A stretch of DNA of 64,000 nt, from assembly GCF_013184745.1 (NCBI RefSeq), contig NZ_JAATVU010000016.1:54551-118550 (forward strand), read 5' to 3'. This stretch comes from Mangrovicoccus sp. HB161399. Its GTDB lineage: Bacteria > Pseudomonadota > Alphaproteobacteria > Rhodobacterales > Rhodobacteraceae. Both the position numbers and the translations under genes were made by a program. The notes below the pieces were generated by a model. The model did no database searches. It was given only the letters and a program-made list of their open reading frames with translations, and was not told the origin of the DNA. Positions 9,314-18,545 of the stretch are shown piece after piece (the stretch's first letter is position 1; each line of letters begins with the position of its first letter).

Positions 9314-10705
9314 TCACTCCGACAGGTAGTCCCCGACCAGCCCGGCAATGGCGGCAGGAATGGCTTCCCCGGCACAGCCGGGCTTCAGTTTCGAGCCCAG
9401 CACCTGGAAGGTCTGGTGTCCGAAGCTCTCGTCATCGGGAATGTATCCGGAATTCGCCTTGCCGTTGGCCAGCGTGACATACATGGCCTTGCTCAGGGGC
9501 GAGCGCGCCTTCACCGCCAGCCCGATATCGGTATAGACCTCGGCATTGGTGGTAAGGAGCGCAATGTCGCCGATCCCCAGCATGCCGACCCGGATCTCGA
9601 CATCCGGGCCGTCCTCGTACTCTCCCGCCGCGCCTTCGCGCACATTGTCGAGCCGGGTCCGCCCCGGGCAGGTCACGATCGCCTGGCGGCCTTCGATCCG
9701 CGCCGCGTCCCGCAGTTCCATGTGGCTCATCACCCGGATCGCTTCTTCGCCGAGCACGACGCCGAGCGCCTGCATGTAGTCGCCGAGTTCATGCGCCATG
9801 TCCGCCGTGACCAGCCCGGCGGGCATCTCGCCGGTGCGGATCGGCGCCTCGATGTCCTCGCGGACCATTTCGAAGCCGGTGACCTCCTGCCCGGAACGCG
9901 CCGCCAGCGCATTGGTCCCGGTGCGCAGCCAGCGCGGATTCTGGTCGCCCGAGGCGCCTTGGGTGAAGAGCGTCACCATGCCGTCGCCGAAGGCGGTCTC
10001 GACATGGCGGCTCATGGCACCCGGAAAATCGGCGCTGGTGAACCCGGCCAAATAGCCGTTCACCGGATGCATCGCGTAATTCGCCACCGCCGCGATCGGG
10101 GCGCCGCCGGATCCGAAGAACGCGATTACACCGAGGGCCGGATCGGAGACAGCGTCAAGATTGGCAGCCTGGGTCCATGCCTTCGTGACCGGGTCGATGG
10201 TGTCGCGGTTGACGTTGAGATGCGCTTCGCCCTCGGCGAACCCGACCTTTGCCGGTTCCATTGCCGCCAGTGCCTCCCCGGCCACGTCGAGGACCTTCTC
10301 GGCAAGGAAATCCGTGCCCCAGCGCGGTGTGCCCGACACGATCTGGCGCAACGGCCAATCGCTATGGGTATGGGTCGAGGAGATCAGTATATTCTCTTCC
10401 GGAATGCCGGTTTCTTCGGCGAGGCCCGCAACCATCGGGCCCCAGACGGACTCGTCTATGCCGCTGAGATCGGCACCGATAAGGAGCGCACGGGCGCTGC
10501 CATTGCCGATGGCGATTGCGCGCAGGAACAGATGTTCGTGCTCGTACTCGTCCATCGCCGGAAACCGGTCGTCATGTGGCGGCGTGATGTCGAGACGCGC
10601 TGCGCCCGCTTGCAGCAGCGGCCGGTCGTCGGCATCCTGTGACCAGGCGCCGCCGGCTGCCAGTCCAAGCACCAGGGTTGCGGTGGCAAGTCGGCATGTC
10701 GTCAT
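9314..10705 (-). CDS. Secreted neutral/alkaline ceramidase-like protein
   Basis: A 463-residue exported protein resembling the N-terminal catalytic domain of neutral/alkaline non-lysosomal ceramidases (zinc amidases). The ATG at 10705 follows CAGGGAGGAC and starts a signal peptide ending near GGAWSQ. Family-like motifs are a metal-binding-type HTHS (SSTHTHSDW), YAMHPVNGYL and SADFPGAMS. It is shorter than secreted ceramidases of about 650 residues and lacks their C-terminal domain, so activity on ceramide is not assured. It is the second gene after esterase 3 (58-bp gap) and convergent with esterase 2. Confidence 0.75.
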   Translation of the reverse strand: MTTCRLATATLVLGLAAGGAWSQDADDRPLLQAGAARLDITPPHDDRFPAMDEYEHEHLFLRAIAIGNGSARALLIGADLSGIDESVWGPMVAGLAEETGIPEENILISSTHTHSDWPLRQIVSGTPRWGTDFLAEKVLDVAGEALAAMEPAKVGFAEGEAHLNVNRDTIDPVTKAWTQAANLDAVSDPALGVIAFFGSGGAPIAAVANYAMHPVNGYLAGFTSADFPGAMSRHVETAFGDGMVTLFTQGASGDQNPRWLRTGTNALAARSGQEVTGFEMVREDIEAPIRTGEMPAGLVTADMAHELGDYMQALGVVLGEEAIRVMSHMELRDAARIEGRQAIVTCPGRTRLDNVREGAAGEYEDGPDVEIRVGMLGIGDIALLTTNAEVYTDIGLAVKARSPLSKAMYVTLANGKANSGYIPDDESFGHQTFQVLGSKLKPGCAGEAIPAAIAGLVGDYLSE

Positions 10706-10763
10706 TCTGTCCTCCCTGACAGTCGTAGACTTCGGAAATTCTGTTCGCGGTAGTGATGCCGGG

Positions 10764-12293
10764 CTAGTCCGCATCGCCCAGCACCAGATCGCAGTTGTGT
10801 TCGGCCATGAACTGGGCCTCGGAAATCACCTCTGTCGCGCCGTTCTCGAGAAACAGCATCCGCTTCGGCGCGGCCGCAGAATAGGTCGGCCAGTCTTCCA
10901 GCCCGTCCCCCTCCGACAGAGCGCTCCAGTAGCCGCGCATGGCCTTGCCGGTCGCCATCTGGCTGCCATCCAGCTCGCCCGTGATCAGCGAGCCATAGAG
11001 GTAGGGCAGTTCGGCGCTGTGGCCGGAGCCGATCGGGAAGGAGGACGGGATCACCATGTAGGGCCGTCCCGGCGCGGTCTCGTCGCGGAATTCGAAGACA
11101 TGGACCGGGACATGCATCGACAGCGCCTGCATCGTGCCGGTTGTGGTGCACATGCGCTCGTCGCTCGCGAGATTGGCCAGGGCCAGGCCCGGCGCCCGCT
11201 GCGCATCGTCCGAATAGCGCTCCAGCACGGTGTCGGCGCGGTCCGGATAGCCGTCGCGGACATAGGCCTCGAATTTGGCCATGGTGACCGGCTGGATCAT
11301 CAGGTCGTTGGCCTCGTAGGTGAAGGCACGTCGCTCGTTGCGGGTATTGCCGATGATTACGGGCACCCTGTTGAATTCGCCGGCCGCAAAGAGGTCGTCC
11401 ATGACCCCGGGCAGGCCGTTGCCGCCAATGATCGTGCGCGAGGCGTAGTCTGAACTGCCCTGCGCGTCGATCAGCTCCGCCGGACTCAGGTCCCGCATGC
11501 AGGCCAGCCGGTCGGGCGCGTCTGCGCAACCCGCGACGCGGATCAGATCCTCCCATCCGGGAGCGGCCTGCGCGATCGTGTGGGCCGCGCAGCCCGGCCC
11601 GGACTGGATGATCGCGCCGTGGAACAGCCCGGCGGCCTCGGGCGACGCCAGCTGGAAGCAGACGCCGCGCGCGCCCGCGGACTGTCCGGCGATGGTCACC
11701 TTTCCGGGATCGCCGCCGAAGGCCGAGATGTTGCGCTGGACCCAGCGCAGCGCTTCGGTGCGGTCCAAATCGCCGTAATTGCCGCCGAGATTATCGTCTC
11801 CTGCAAGTTCCGGCATGGCGAAGAAGCCGGTCACGCCAAGCCGGTAGTTAACCGTCACCACGACATTGCCATCTGCTGCGAGCCTGCGCGGATCCCAATC
11901 GGTCTTCGAGCCGTTCACCGACCCGCCGCCATGGAAGCCGACGAAGACCGGAAGCGGTCCGTCAGTCCCGGCCGGGGCATAGACGGTCAGCGACAGGCAG
12001 TCCTCGTCGGTCGAGGCCGGGCTCCCCGGACGCCAGAATACGGCCTTCTGCACGCATTCCGCGCCGAGAGACGTGGCCTCGAAAGGCTCCGCAAAGGGCG
12101 CCTTGGCGACTGGCGCCGCCCAGCGGCGGTCTCCGGTGGGCGCCTCGGCATAGGGAATCCCCTGGTAGATATTCAGCCCGTCCTCCTCCAGCCCGCGGAT
12201 TTCACCGGTGGGGGCGGATATGTCCGCCGCCATCGCTGCAGCGCCACCTGCCACAAGCAAGGCTGCCGCCCAGGCAGCATTTGCGATCGTCAT
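10764..12293 (-). CDS. Secreted type-B carboxylesterase 3
   Basis: A 509-residue carboxylesterase type-B enzyme. The ATG at 12293 is preceded by CAGGGAGGAGAG and begins a signal peptide (MTIANAAWAAALLVAGG... to AMAAD). Motifs: HGGGS oxyanion hole, nucleophile serine in AGQSAGARG, and a probable catalytic His in GSGHSAELPY. It is the first gene of a minus-strand pair with the ceramidase-like gene. A tandem GTAACG repeat lies about 125 bp upstream, matching the repeats before the sugar importer and esterase 1, so co-regulation is likely. Confidence 0.9.
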   Translation of the reverse strand: MTIANAAWAAALLVAGGAAAMAADISAPTGEIRGLEEDGLNIYQGIPYAEAPTGDRRWAAPVAKAPFAEPFEATSLGAECVQKAVFWRPGSPASTDEDCLSLTVYAPAGTDGPLPVFVGFHGGGSVNGSKTDWDPRRLAADGNVVVTVNYRLGVTGFFAMPELAGDDNLGGNYGDLDRTEALRWVQRNISAFGGDPGKVTIAGQSAGARGVCFQLASPEAAGLFHGAIIQSGPGCAAHTIAQAAPGWEDLIRVAGCADAPDRLACMRDLSPAELIDAQGSSDYASRTIIGGNGLPGVMDDLFAAGEFNRVPVIIGNTRNERRAFTYEANDLMIQPVTMAKFEAYVRDGYPDRADTVLERYSDDAQRAPGLALANLASDERMCTTTGTMQALSMHVPVHVFEFRDETAPGRPYMVIPSSFPIGSGHSAELPYLYGSLITGELDGSQMATGKAMRGYWSALSEGDGLEDWPTYSAAAPKRMLFLENGATEVISEAQFMAEHNCDLVLGDAD

Positions 12294-12412
12294 GGCTCTC
12301 TCCTCCCTGAGTCCGTCGCCGGACGGCCGCGCCGGATCCGACAGGGAGATAGTTTTCCTCTGCGGCACCGCTTGCAACTGCCGGACGCAGGGGACGTGTG
12401 CGTTTTCCCGGT

Positions 12413-12432
12413 CATCCGTTACATGGCGTTAC
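12413..12432 (-). promoter_or_regulatory. Putative response-regulator binding site C (direct repeat)
   Basis: On the minus strand this reads GTAACGCCAT then GTAACGGATG, a GTAACG-N4-GTAACG tandem like the sites at 1219 and 5555. It is correctly oriented upstream of the esterase 3/ceramidase operon. The rest of the 301-bp gap (12294-12594) shows no gene. Confidence 0.5.
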
Positions 12433-12594
12433 CGAAGTCCGGCGGGCCTGCGGTCGGGTGGAAAGCTACCTGTCAAGACGAGGGAGAGATCCCAGCAGCG
12501 CTCCTATCCGGGCCCTTGCCCTAGGGGCGTGCACACATGGGATGGGCCATGACTTCCCCGCGGTTGCCGCGCACGCCGGCAGACGCCGCATTTC

Positions 12595-13527
12595 CTATGC
12601 ATGGAAACGTTGCCGGTACTCGCCCGGGGTCAGCCCGACAATCCTGCGGAAGACCTTGCGGAAAGCGCCGGGGTCGGAATAGCCGACCTCCCAGGCGATG
12701 CGCTCGATCGGGAGGCGGCCGAATTGGAGGAGCTCTTGCGCTTTCGTGATGCGCAGACGCTGGGCATAGTCGGTCGCGGTCATGCCGGTGGCCCGCTGGA
12801 AGCGGCGCAGGAAAGTGCGCTCCTCCAGTCCGGCCAGATCCGCCAGCACCGCGAGGCGGGCCTCCCTGCCGCTGCCCTCATGCAGGAAATGCTGCGCCTT
12901 CAGGATGGCGGCGTCGCCGTGGGAGAGCCTGGGAGCGAAGCCGCTGTAGTAGCGCTGCTCGCGTCCGGGAGGATCGATCAGCAGCATCCGCGCGGTCTGC
13001 GCCATCACCACCGGACCGAGATATCTTTCGACGAGGCTGAGGCCCAGATCGGTCCAGGCCATGAGCCCGCCTGCCGAGAGGATGTCACCGCCGTCGATCA
13101 GGAGCCGGTCGATATCAAGAACGGCATCAGGGAAGCGATCGCAGAAAGCTTCCTCATAGGCCCAGTGAGTCGTGACTGTCCTGCCATCTAGCAGCCCTGA
13201 CTCGCCCAGAACGAACGCGCCACCGCAGATCGACGCCACCACCGCACCCTCGGCATGGCGTGCGCGCAGCCAGCGTGCCAGAGGTGCCGCCGCAGCGCGC
13301 TCGATTGGCGGTTCCAGGGACGGAGGCAGGATCAGGACGTCGCAGGTCTTTCCGGCATGTGCAGTCTCCCTGGGCGTGTCTTCCAGGATCTGGACGCGAA
13401 CCTGTGCTCCCTGGTGGCCTGCCTCGGCGGCGACCCGGGCAGCGATCGCGAACAGGTCCTCGAGCCCCCAGGCCGCCGACCGCTGCGCGCCCGGATACAG
13501 GACTATGCCGATGCCAACTTCATCCAT
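12595..13527 (-). CDS. GlxA-type AraC-family regulator with DJ-1/PfpI-like domain
   Basis: A 310-residue regulator with two parts. Residues about 5-190 form a glutamine-amidotransferase-like fold, with [13 protein letters not shown] at the nucleophile-elbow position. Residues about 205-305 are a C-terminal AraC HTH pair ([18 protein letters not shown] and [17 protein letters not shown]). This architecture is that of GlxA/FtrA-type regulators. It is divergent from the cysteine hydrolase gene about 100 bp away, its most likely target; control of the esterase operon downstream is also possible. Confidence 0.9.
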   Translation of the reverse strand: MDEVGIGIVLYPGAQRSAAWGLEDLFAIAARVAAEAGHQGAQVRVQILEDTPRETAHAGKTCDVLILPPSLEPPIERAAAAPLARWLRARHAEGAVVASICGGAFVLGESGLLDGRTVTTHWAYEEAFCDRFPDAVLDIDRLLIDGGDILSAGGLMAWTDLGLSLVERYLGPVVMAQTARMLLIDPPGREQRYYSGFAPRLSHGDAAILKAQHFLHEGSGREARLAVLADLAGLEERTFLRRFQRATGMTATDYAQRLRITKAQELLQFGRLPIERIAWEVGYSDPGAFRKVFRRIVGLTPGEYRQRFHA

Positions 13528-13629
13528 TTGACGATATTGCCCCTGATTCTGTCGATCTCGCCAATCGTACCCTGTGTCGGCCCGCGCCAGATTGAAGTCA
13601 ACGAAACCGGTTCATGAAAGGTTGGAACC

Positions 13630-14175
13630 ATGCCCGCACGTGCTGTCGTTGTCGTCGATCTGCAGAACGAATACTGGCCCGATGGCGGCTTCGCGCTCCA
13701 GAACATCGAGGCTGCTGCCGCCAATGCAGCCCGCGTCATCGCCCACGCCCGCAAAACCGGTGATCTGGTCGTTCATGTCCGTCATGAAATGCCCGAGGGG
13801 GCCCCGGTTTTCGCTCCGGGCAGCAAGGGGGCCGAGATCCATGCAACAGTCGCCCCGGCCGAGGATGAACCGGTCGTGACCAAGCACTTTCCCAATTCCT
13901 TCCGCGGCACCGGGCTGAAGGACATGCTCGACGAGGCGGGGATCGCGGAGGTCGTGGTCATTGGCGCCATGAGCCACATGTGCGTGGATGCGACCGTGCG
14001 GGCCGCCAATGATTTCGGATACCGCACCGTCACCGTCCACGATGCCTGCGCGACACGCGACCTGGAATTCGGCGGCATCACCGCGCCCGCCGCCCATGTC
14101 CATGCCGCGATGATGTGGTCCTTCGGCTTTTACTATGGCGAGGTCATCTCGGCCGAAGACTTCCTGGTCCGCTGA
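13630..14175 (+). CDS. Isochorismatase-like cysteine hydrolase
   Basis: A 181-residue cytosolic cysteine hydrolase. The catalytic triad of the family is visible: Asp10 (VVVVDLQNEY), Lys85 (VVTKHF) and Cys118 (GAMSHMCVDA). These enzymes cleave isochorismate, nicotinamide, carbamoyl or other amide bonds; sequence alone does not choose among them. GAAAGGTTGG precedes the ATG. It is divergent from the GlxA-type regulator. The 262 bp after it, up to the LysR gene, contain no convincing gene. Confidence 0.88.
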   Translation: MPARAVVVVDLQNEYWPDGGFALQNIEAAAANAARVIAHARKTGDLVVHVRHEMPEGAPVFAPGSKGAEIHATVAPAEDEPVVTKHFPNSFRGTGLKDMLDEAGIAEVVVIGAMSHMCVDATVRAANDFGYRTVTVHDACATRDLEFGGITAPAAHVHAAMMWSFGFYYGEVISAEDFLVR

Positions 14176-14437
14176 TCCGGAGAGATAGCCATGACGACCC
14201 GCGGAAACTCGCCCGCGCTTTCCGGAGCCGCCTTCGCGGCAGGACCTGGCACTCATGCTTCGGTACGCACTGCACGCGACGGCGAGTCCGTTTCGATCTG
14301 ATGCAACGGTCCGGCCGCATCTTCCGGGGGTGCGGCCAGCTTTTCAGCAGCCTCCTGCCGCTGATGCAAAAGCTGCGCAACGCGCTGCGCCGGAGCGATG
14401 CTGGGCTGTTCGGAATCGTTGAGCCGAAGTCAGCAGG

Positions 14438-15331
14438 TCATCCCGGCATTCCATCGGCCATCTTGTCTCGAAGCCATTTCTGCGCCGGATCCTGGTGCAG
14501 GCGATCGTGCCATGTCAGGAGCTTTCGAAAACCCTCGACCTGCAGGGGCGGGGGCATGGCCACCACGCCGGTCTCAGCCGTGACGAGACGTGATGGCACA
14601 AGGGCGATGATGTCTGAACGCCGGATCAGATCGATCAGAATGGTAAAGTTCGGCACGCTCGCCACGACCTTGCGGCAGCGCCCCAGTTTTTCCAGTGCGG
14701 CATCCGTCGGCCCGGCAAAGGCGGTGCCATCATGCGACATCAGTGCGTGCTCCATGGCGCAAAACCCGTCCAGCGTCGCGGCCTCGGAGCGTCGCGGATG
14801 GTCAGCCCGCAGCAACGTCACATAGGTTTCGTCGAAGAGCTTCTTCGCTTTCAGCCGCCCCGGTGCCATCTCGGGCGTGACCAGGGCCATGTCGAGGTCG
14901 CCTTCGGCGAGTTCCCGGGCGAAGTCCGACGTCACGGGCCGTACCGAGAGAAGCACGCCAGGGGCCTGTTGCCGCAGCTGTCCGATGAACGGCAGCAGGA
15001 CCGCCCGCTGCGCATAGTCGGTTGCAGCCACCCGCAAGGTCAGTTTCGCGCGCATCGGATCAAAGGTTTCAGCCTGCAACAATTCCTCGACGCCGCCCAG
15101 CACCGAAGCGAGCTGCCGGGTCATGGACTCCGCACGGGGCGTTGGCAGGATGCCGCGCTGTGTTCGCACGAACAGCGGATCGTCAAGAGCCTCGCGCAGC
15201 CGGGCCAGCATGCCGCTGACGGCAGGCTGGGTGACGCCCAGCCTGTCCGCGGCGCGGCTGACGGAGCGGGTCTCCAGCAGCGCCGCGAGGGTGCGCAGCA
15301 GGTTGAGGTCGAAGGTCTTGATATCGGCCAT
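14438..15331 (-). CDS. LysR-family transcriptional regulator 1
   Basis: A 297-residue LysR regulator. The N-terminal winged HTH spans about residues 5-65 (LLRTLAALLETRSVSRAADR and TQPAVSGMLARLREAL); a periplasmic-binding-protein-like effector domain follows from about 90. I start at the ATG at 15331 (MADIKTFDLNLL); an in-frame GTG at 15349 is possible. It is divergent from the SRPBCC gene with an 85-bp shared promoter region, the usual LysR target arrangement. Confidence 0.9.
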   Translation of the reverse strand: MADIKTFDLNLLRTLAALLETRSVSRAADRLGVTQPAVSGMLARLREALDDPLFVRTQRGILPTPRAESMTRQLASVLGGVEELLQAETFDPMRAKLTLRVAATDYAQRAVLLPFIGQLRQQAPGVLLSVRPVTSDFARELAEGDLDMALVTPEMAPGRLKAKKLFDETYVTLLRADHPRRSEAATLDGFCAMEHALMSHDGTAFAGPTDAALEKLGRCRKVVASVPNFTILIDLIRRSDIIALVPSRLVTAETGVVAMPPPLQVEGFRKLLTWHDRLHQDPAQKWLRDKMADGMPG

Positions 15332-15416
15332 GGGTATATCTGATGTCACGAGATGCGATTGGTCTTATATCCGATCACCGGCCATATCTCCAGCATCCCG
15401 ATCAATGGAGAGACAC

Positions 15417-15932
15417 ATGTCCGACATCCTCTGGCCCGAAGGCTTCGTGCCCGGCTTCACTGACAACTTCGCCTCGAACGAGATCATCGTCACCGGCCTG
15501 AGCGCCGCCGAGATCTGGCCCTTCCTTGCCATCCCGGCCCGCTGGCCGGACTACTACCCCAATTCCGCCGATGTGGAGATCCATGACGGCAAGGGCCCCG
15601 AGCTGGTGCTTGGGGACAGTTTCTTCTTCCGCACCTTCGGCTTCCCGGTTCCGGCGCGCGTCGTCGAATGCGTGCCGCCAGTTGCGGGCCAGCCCGCGCG
15701 CATCGCCTGGCACGGCTGGTCGGGCGAACGTGGCGACGCGGACCGGCTGGATGTGCATCACGCGTGGCTGATCGAGGACCTGTCAGAAGGCCGGGTGCGG
15801 ATCCTGACGCAGGAAACCCAGAACGGCGCTCCGGCGAAGGAGCTGGCCACGACCGTGCCGAACCCGATGATCAACGGTCACCAAGACTGGCTGAATGGCC
15901 TTGTTGCGGCCGCCCGGGCGGCGAAGGGCTGA
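15417..15932 (+). CDS. SRPBCC-fold (START/Bet v 1-like) protein
   Basis: A 171-residue protein resembling the SRPBCC polyketide-cyclase/lipid-transport superfamily: small hydrophobic-ligand-binding helix-grip proteins, mostly of unknown function. Seen are the N-terminal FASNEIIVTGLSAAEIWPFL stretch, RWPDYYPNSADVEI and a C-terminal amphipathic helix (HQDWLNGLVAAARAAK). GGAGAGACAC precedes the ATG at 15417. It is divergent from LysR 1 and convergent with LysR 2 (10-bp gap). No catalytic residues can be assigned. Confidence 0.75.
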   Translation: MSDILWPEGFVPGFTDNFASNEIIVTGLSAAEIWPFLAIPARWPDYYPNSADVEIHDGKGPELVLGDSFFFRTFGFPVPARVVECVPPVAGQPARIAWHGWSGERGDADRLDVHHAWLIEDLSEGRVRILTQETQNGAPAKELATTVPNPMINGHQDWLNGLVAAARAAKG

Positions 15933-15942
15933 ACCATCGTCT

Positions 15943-16827
15943 TCACAATGCGGCAAGGGCCTCAGCGATCCCGGCCCGGACCCGGCGGGTCCGCGCCGGG
16001 AGGCTGCGGTTCTTCCGCTGGACCAGCCAGAGCTCGTGGCGGACCGGCACCGGCAGGGACATGACCTGCAGGCGGTCCCTGCCGGGATGCGCGTCCACGC
16101 CGCTGCGCGGCAGGATGGTATAGCCGAGACCGCGCAGCACCGGCTCCGGGATCTGGCCGATCTGGTTGACGAAGCTGCGCTCCCGCAGCCGGTCCGCTCC
16201 TGGATGGGCGTCCGGAAAATTCGCGCCAAGCAGGTCGTCTGCATGCGCGTAGCCGTCGGGGTGGGCGATGAAACCGAGCGCGTCGAGTTCCGCGAAGCTT
16301 CGCGGTGCCGCGCTGTCGGCCGGCAGGAGAAGGCAAAGCTCGTCCTGCCCGACACTCTCGCCTTCGAGCCGAGGATGGGCCGGAGAATGGTTGACGATCC
16401 CGAGATCGAAACGCCCCGCAACGATGCCCTCCAGAATGCGCGGTTGCGGCATCGCTTCGAGGATGATGGAAAGGGCGGGCGCACTTGCCATGAAATCCAT
16501 GAAGCGCGGATAGAGAAGAAGGGCAAGCGAACCCGAGCAGGCGATCGAAACCTGTCCCCGGTCCGGGTCGTCATGCTGCAGATCGCTCCGAAGTGCGCTT
16601 TCTTCCGCCCGGCGGCGCCGGGCCATGGCCAGCACGGCCTCTCCGGCAGGCGTCAGGATGAAGCTCTTGCCATCGCGTGTCAGCAGCGGCTGGCCAAGCT
16701 GCGCCTCCAGCTTCTTCACATGCTGGCTTACGCCCGGCTGGGTCATGTTCATCGCGGCCGCGGCGCGCGTGAAATGCCCGACATCGCAGAGCGTGGCGAA
16801 GGTGTCGAGCCAGGTCGCGTTCAGCAC
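15943..16827 (-). CDS. LysR-family transcriptional regulator 2
   Basis: A 294-residue LysR regulator. I start at the GTG at 16827 (VLNATWLDTFATLCDVGHF), which has GGAG about 6 bases upstream and fits the normal LysR N-terminus; the frame stays open another 43 codons upstream but would carry an atypical leader. The HTH covers about 3-60 (FTRAAAAMNMTQPGVSQHV) and the effector domain follows. It is divergent from the VOC/OYE/DJ-1/MDR operon. A perfect LysR box lies between them, so it probably controls that operon and itself. Confidence 0.88.
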   Translation of the reverse strand: MLNATWLDTFATLCDVGHFTRAAAAMNMTQPGVSQHVKKLEAQLGQPLLTRDGKSFILTPAGEAVLAMARRRRAEESALRSDLQHDDPDRGQVSIACSGSLALLLYPRFMDFMASAPALSIILEAMPQPRILEGIVAGRFDLGIVNHSPAHPRLEGESVGQDELCLLLPADSAAPRSFAELDALGFIAHPDGYAHADDLLGANFPDAHPGADRLRERSFVNQIGQIPEPVLRGLGYTILPRSGVDAHPGRDRLQVMSLPVPVRHELWLVQRKNRSLPARTRRVRAGIAEALAAL

Positions 16828-16843
16828 ATTTCGCTCCGTTTGG

Positions 16844-16868
16844 TTATCATAATGAGCATGAATGATAA
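16844..16868. promoter_or_regulatory. LysR-type T-N11-A operator
   Basis: A perfect 7-bp inverted repeat, TTATCAT-N11-ATGATAA, with the T-N11-A geometry of LysR boxes (T at 16850, A at 16862). It lies between divergent LysR 2 and the VOC gene, starting 17 bp upstream of the LysR start codon. Confidence 0.7.
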
Positions 16869-16923
16869 TTGGATGAATGCGCTTGGCCAATCCATATCTC
16901 GACGTAACGCCAAGGAGACAGTC

Positions 16924-17424
16924 ATGACCAAGACCACCCCCCGTACCTTTTCCCACATCGGGCTTTCAGTCCCTGACCTTGATGCCGCCGTTGCCTTCTA
17001 CCGCGATGTCATGGGGTTCTATGTCATCATGGAGCCAACCGAGATCGCGCAGGATGACAGCGATATCGGCGTGATGTGCGACGACGTCTTCGGCCCGGGC
17101 TGGGGCAAGTTCCGTATCGCCCACCTGTCTACCGCCGACCGCATCGGCTTCGAGCTGTTCGAGTTCCCCGAGAATTACAAGCCCGAGGACAACCTGCCCT
17201 ACCGCCAGGTGGGCCTGTTCCACTTCGCGATCCAGGATCCCGACCTCGAGGGGCTGCTGGCGAAAATCGTGGCCGCAGGCGGCAGGCAGCGGATGCCGGT
17301 GCGCGAGTACTTCCCCGGCGAGAAGCCCTATCGCATGGTCTATGTCGAGGATCCCTTCGGCATCGTCTTCGAACTCTACTCCCACAGCTACGAGCTGACC
17401 TATTCGGCCGGCGCCTACAACTGA
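16924..17424 (+). CDS. VOC-family (glyoxalase/dioxygenase superfamily) protein
   Basis: A 166-residue vicinal-oxygen-chelate protein. Paired beta-alpha-beta-beta-beta modules are visible: FSHIGLSVPDLDAAVAFYRD at the start, GLFHFAIQDPDLEGLL in the middle and YVEDPFGIVFELYSHSYE at the end, with the usual His and Glu metal-ligand positions. AAGGAGACAG fixes the ATG at 16924. It is the first gene of a four-gene operon with an old yellow enzyme, a DJ-1 protein and an MDR reductase, which suggests reactive-carbonyl or electrophile detoxification. Confidence 0.85.
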   Translation: MTKTTPRTFSHIGLSVPDLDAAVAFYRDVMGFYVIMEPTEIAQDDSDIGVMCDDVFGPGWGKFRIAHLSTADRIGFELFEFPENYKPEDNLPYRQVGLFHFAIQDPDLEGLLAKIVAAGGRQRMPVREYFPGEKPYRMVYVEDPFGIVFELYSHSYELTYSAGAYN

Positions 17425-17432
17425 GGTTTCCC

Positions 17433-18545
17433 ATGGCAGATCTTTTCGACACGGTGCGCCTTGGCGGGCTCACCATCAAGAACCGCGCCGCGATGGCGCC
17501 GATGACGCGCGCGCGCAGTCCCCGCAACGTCCCCACGGCCGAGACCGCGCGCTACTATGTGCAGCGCGCGGGCGCCGGGCTGATCGTGACCGAAGGCACG
17601 GTGATTTCCCCCGAAGGCTCGGGCTTCGCCGACTGCCCCGGCCTCTGGTCGCAGGAACAGGTCGCGGCCTGGCAGCCGGTGACCGCGGCCGTGCATGACC
17701 AGGGGGCGGCGATCTTCACCCAGATCTGGCATGTCGGCCGGATGAGCCATGTCTCGCTGCAGCCCGGCGGCGCCGCCCCGGTCAGCGCCACCGGCCGGCA
17801 GGCGGCGAATTCCTCGGCCTTCGGCATCACCGCGGATGGCACGCCGGGCTTCGTCACGGCGTCCCGGCCGCGGCCGCTGGAAACCGGCGAGATCGGCCGC
17901 GTGGCCGGGGATTTCGCCAGGGCGGCAGAAAACGCCGTGGCCGCCGGTTTCGACGGGGTCGAGATCCACGGCGCCAACGGCTACCTGATCGAGCAGTTCC
18001 TCAACGGCGCGGTCAATGACCGGACTGACCGCTACGGCAGCCAGAGCGTGGAGAACCGCATCCGCTTCGCGCTGGAAGTGGTCGACGCCTGCATCGCGCG
18101 GATCGGCGCCGGCAAGGTGGGCATCCGCCTCTCGCCCTTCGGCCGCCTGCACGAGCTGGGCGATTTCGAGGGCGAGGAAGACACCTTCCTGACGCTGGCC
18201 GCAGAGCTGGACAAGCGTGGCCTTGCCTTCGTCCATATCATGGACCAGGCCAGCCGCGGCGCGCCCGCCATGCCCCACGGCTTCCTGGAGAAGTTCCGTG
18301 CCGCCTATTCCGGGGTGCTGATCTTGGCCGGCGGCATGGATCTCGAACGCTCGAATGCGATGATCGGCGCGGGGCTGATCGACATTGCGGCCTTCGGCGC
18401 GCCCTTCACCTCCAACCCCGACCTTGTCGAGCGGATGCGCCATGGCTGGCCGCTGGCACCGTTTGATCCCGACGCTTACTACGGCGGCACCGCAAAGGGC
18501 TATACCGATTGGCCGGCCTATTCCCCGGAAGGAGCCATCGCATGA
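17433..18545 (+). CDS. Old yellow enzyme-type NADH:flavin oxidoreductase
   Basis: A 370-residue FMN-dependent ene-reductase of the OYE family (TIM barrel). Seen are AAMAPMTRAR at the N-terminus, IWHVGRMSH, and the substrate-anion-binding pair His179/Asn182 in EIHGANGYLIEQF, followed by NDRTDRYGS. Such enzymes reduce activated alkenes, nitro compounds or quinones with NAD(P)H. It starts 8 bases after the VOC gene and its stop overlaps the DJ-1 start (ATGA), so translation is coupled. Confidence 0.92.
   Translation: MADLFDTVRLGGLTIKNRAAMAPMTRARSPRNVPTAETARYYVQRAGAGLIVTEGTVISPEGSGFADCPGLWSQEQVAAWQPVTAAVHDQGAAIFTQIWHVGRMSHVSLQPGGAAPVSATGRQAANSSAFGITADGTPGFVTASRPRPLETGEIGRVAGDFARAAENAVAAGFDGVEIHGANGYLIEQFLNGAVNDRTDRYGSQSVENRIRFALEVVDACIARIGAGKVGIRLSPFGRLHELGDFEGEEDTFLTLAAELDKRGLAFVHIMDQASRGAPAMPHGFLEKFRAAYSGVLILAGGMDLERSNAMIGAGLIDIAAFGAPFTSNPDLVERMRHGWPLAPFDPDAYYGGTAKGYTDWPAYSPEGAIA

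Noticed and set aside
7423..9375. A 650-codon open frame on the minus strand
   Set aside because: It is antisense to esterase 2 and its composition is typical of a shadow frame; no motifs.
14176..14437. Possible small gene between the cysteine hydrolase and LysR 1
   Set aside because: No frame with a start, ribosome site and sensible protein; only shadows of the neighbours.
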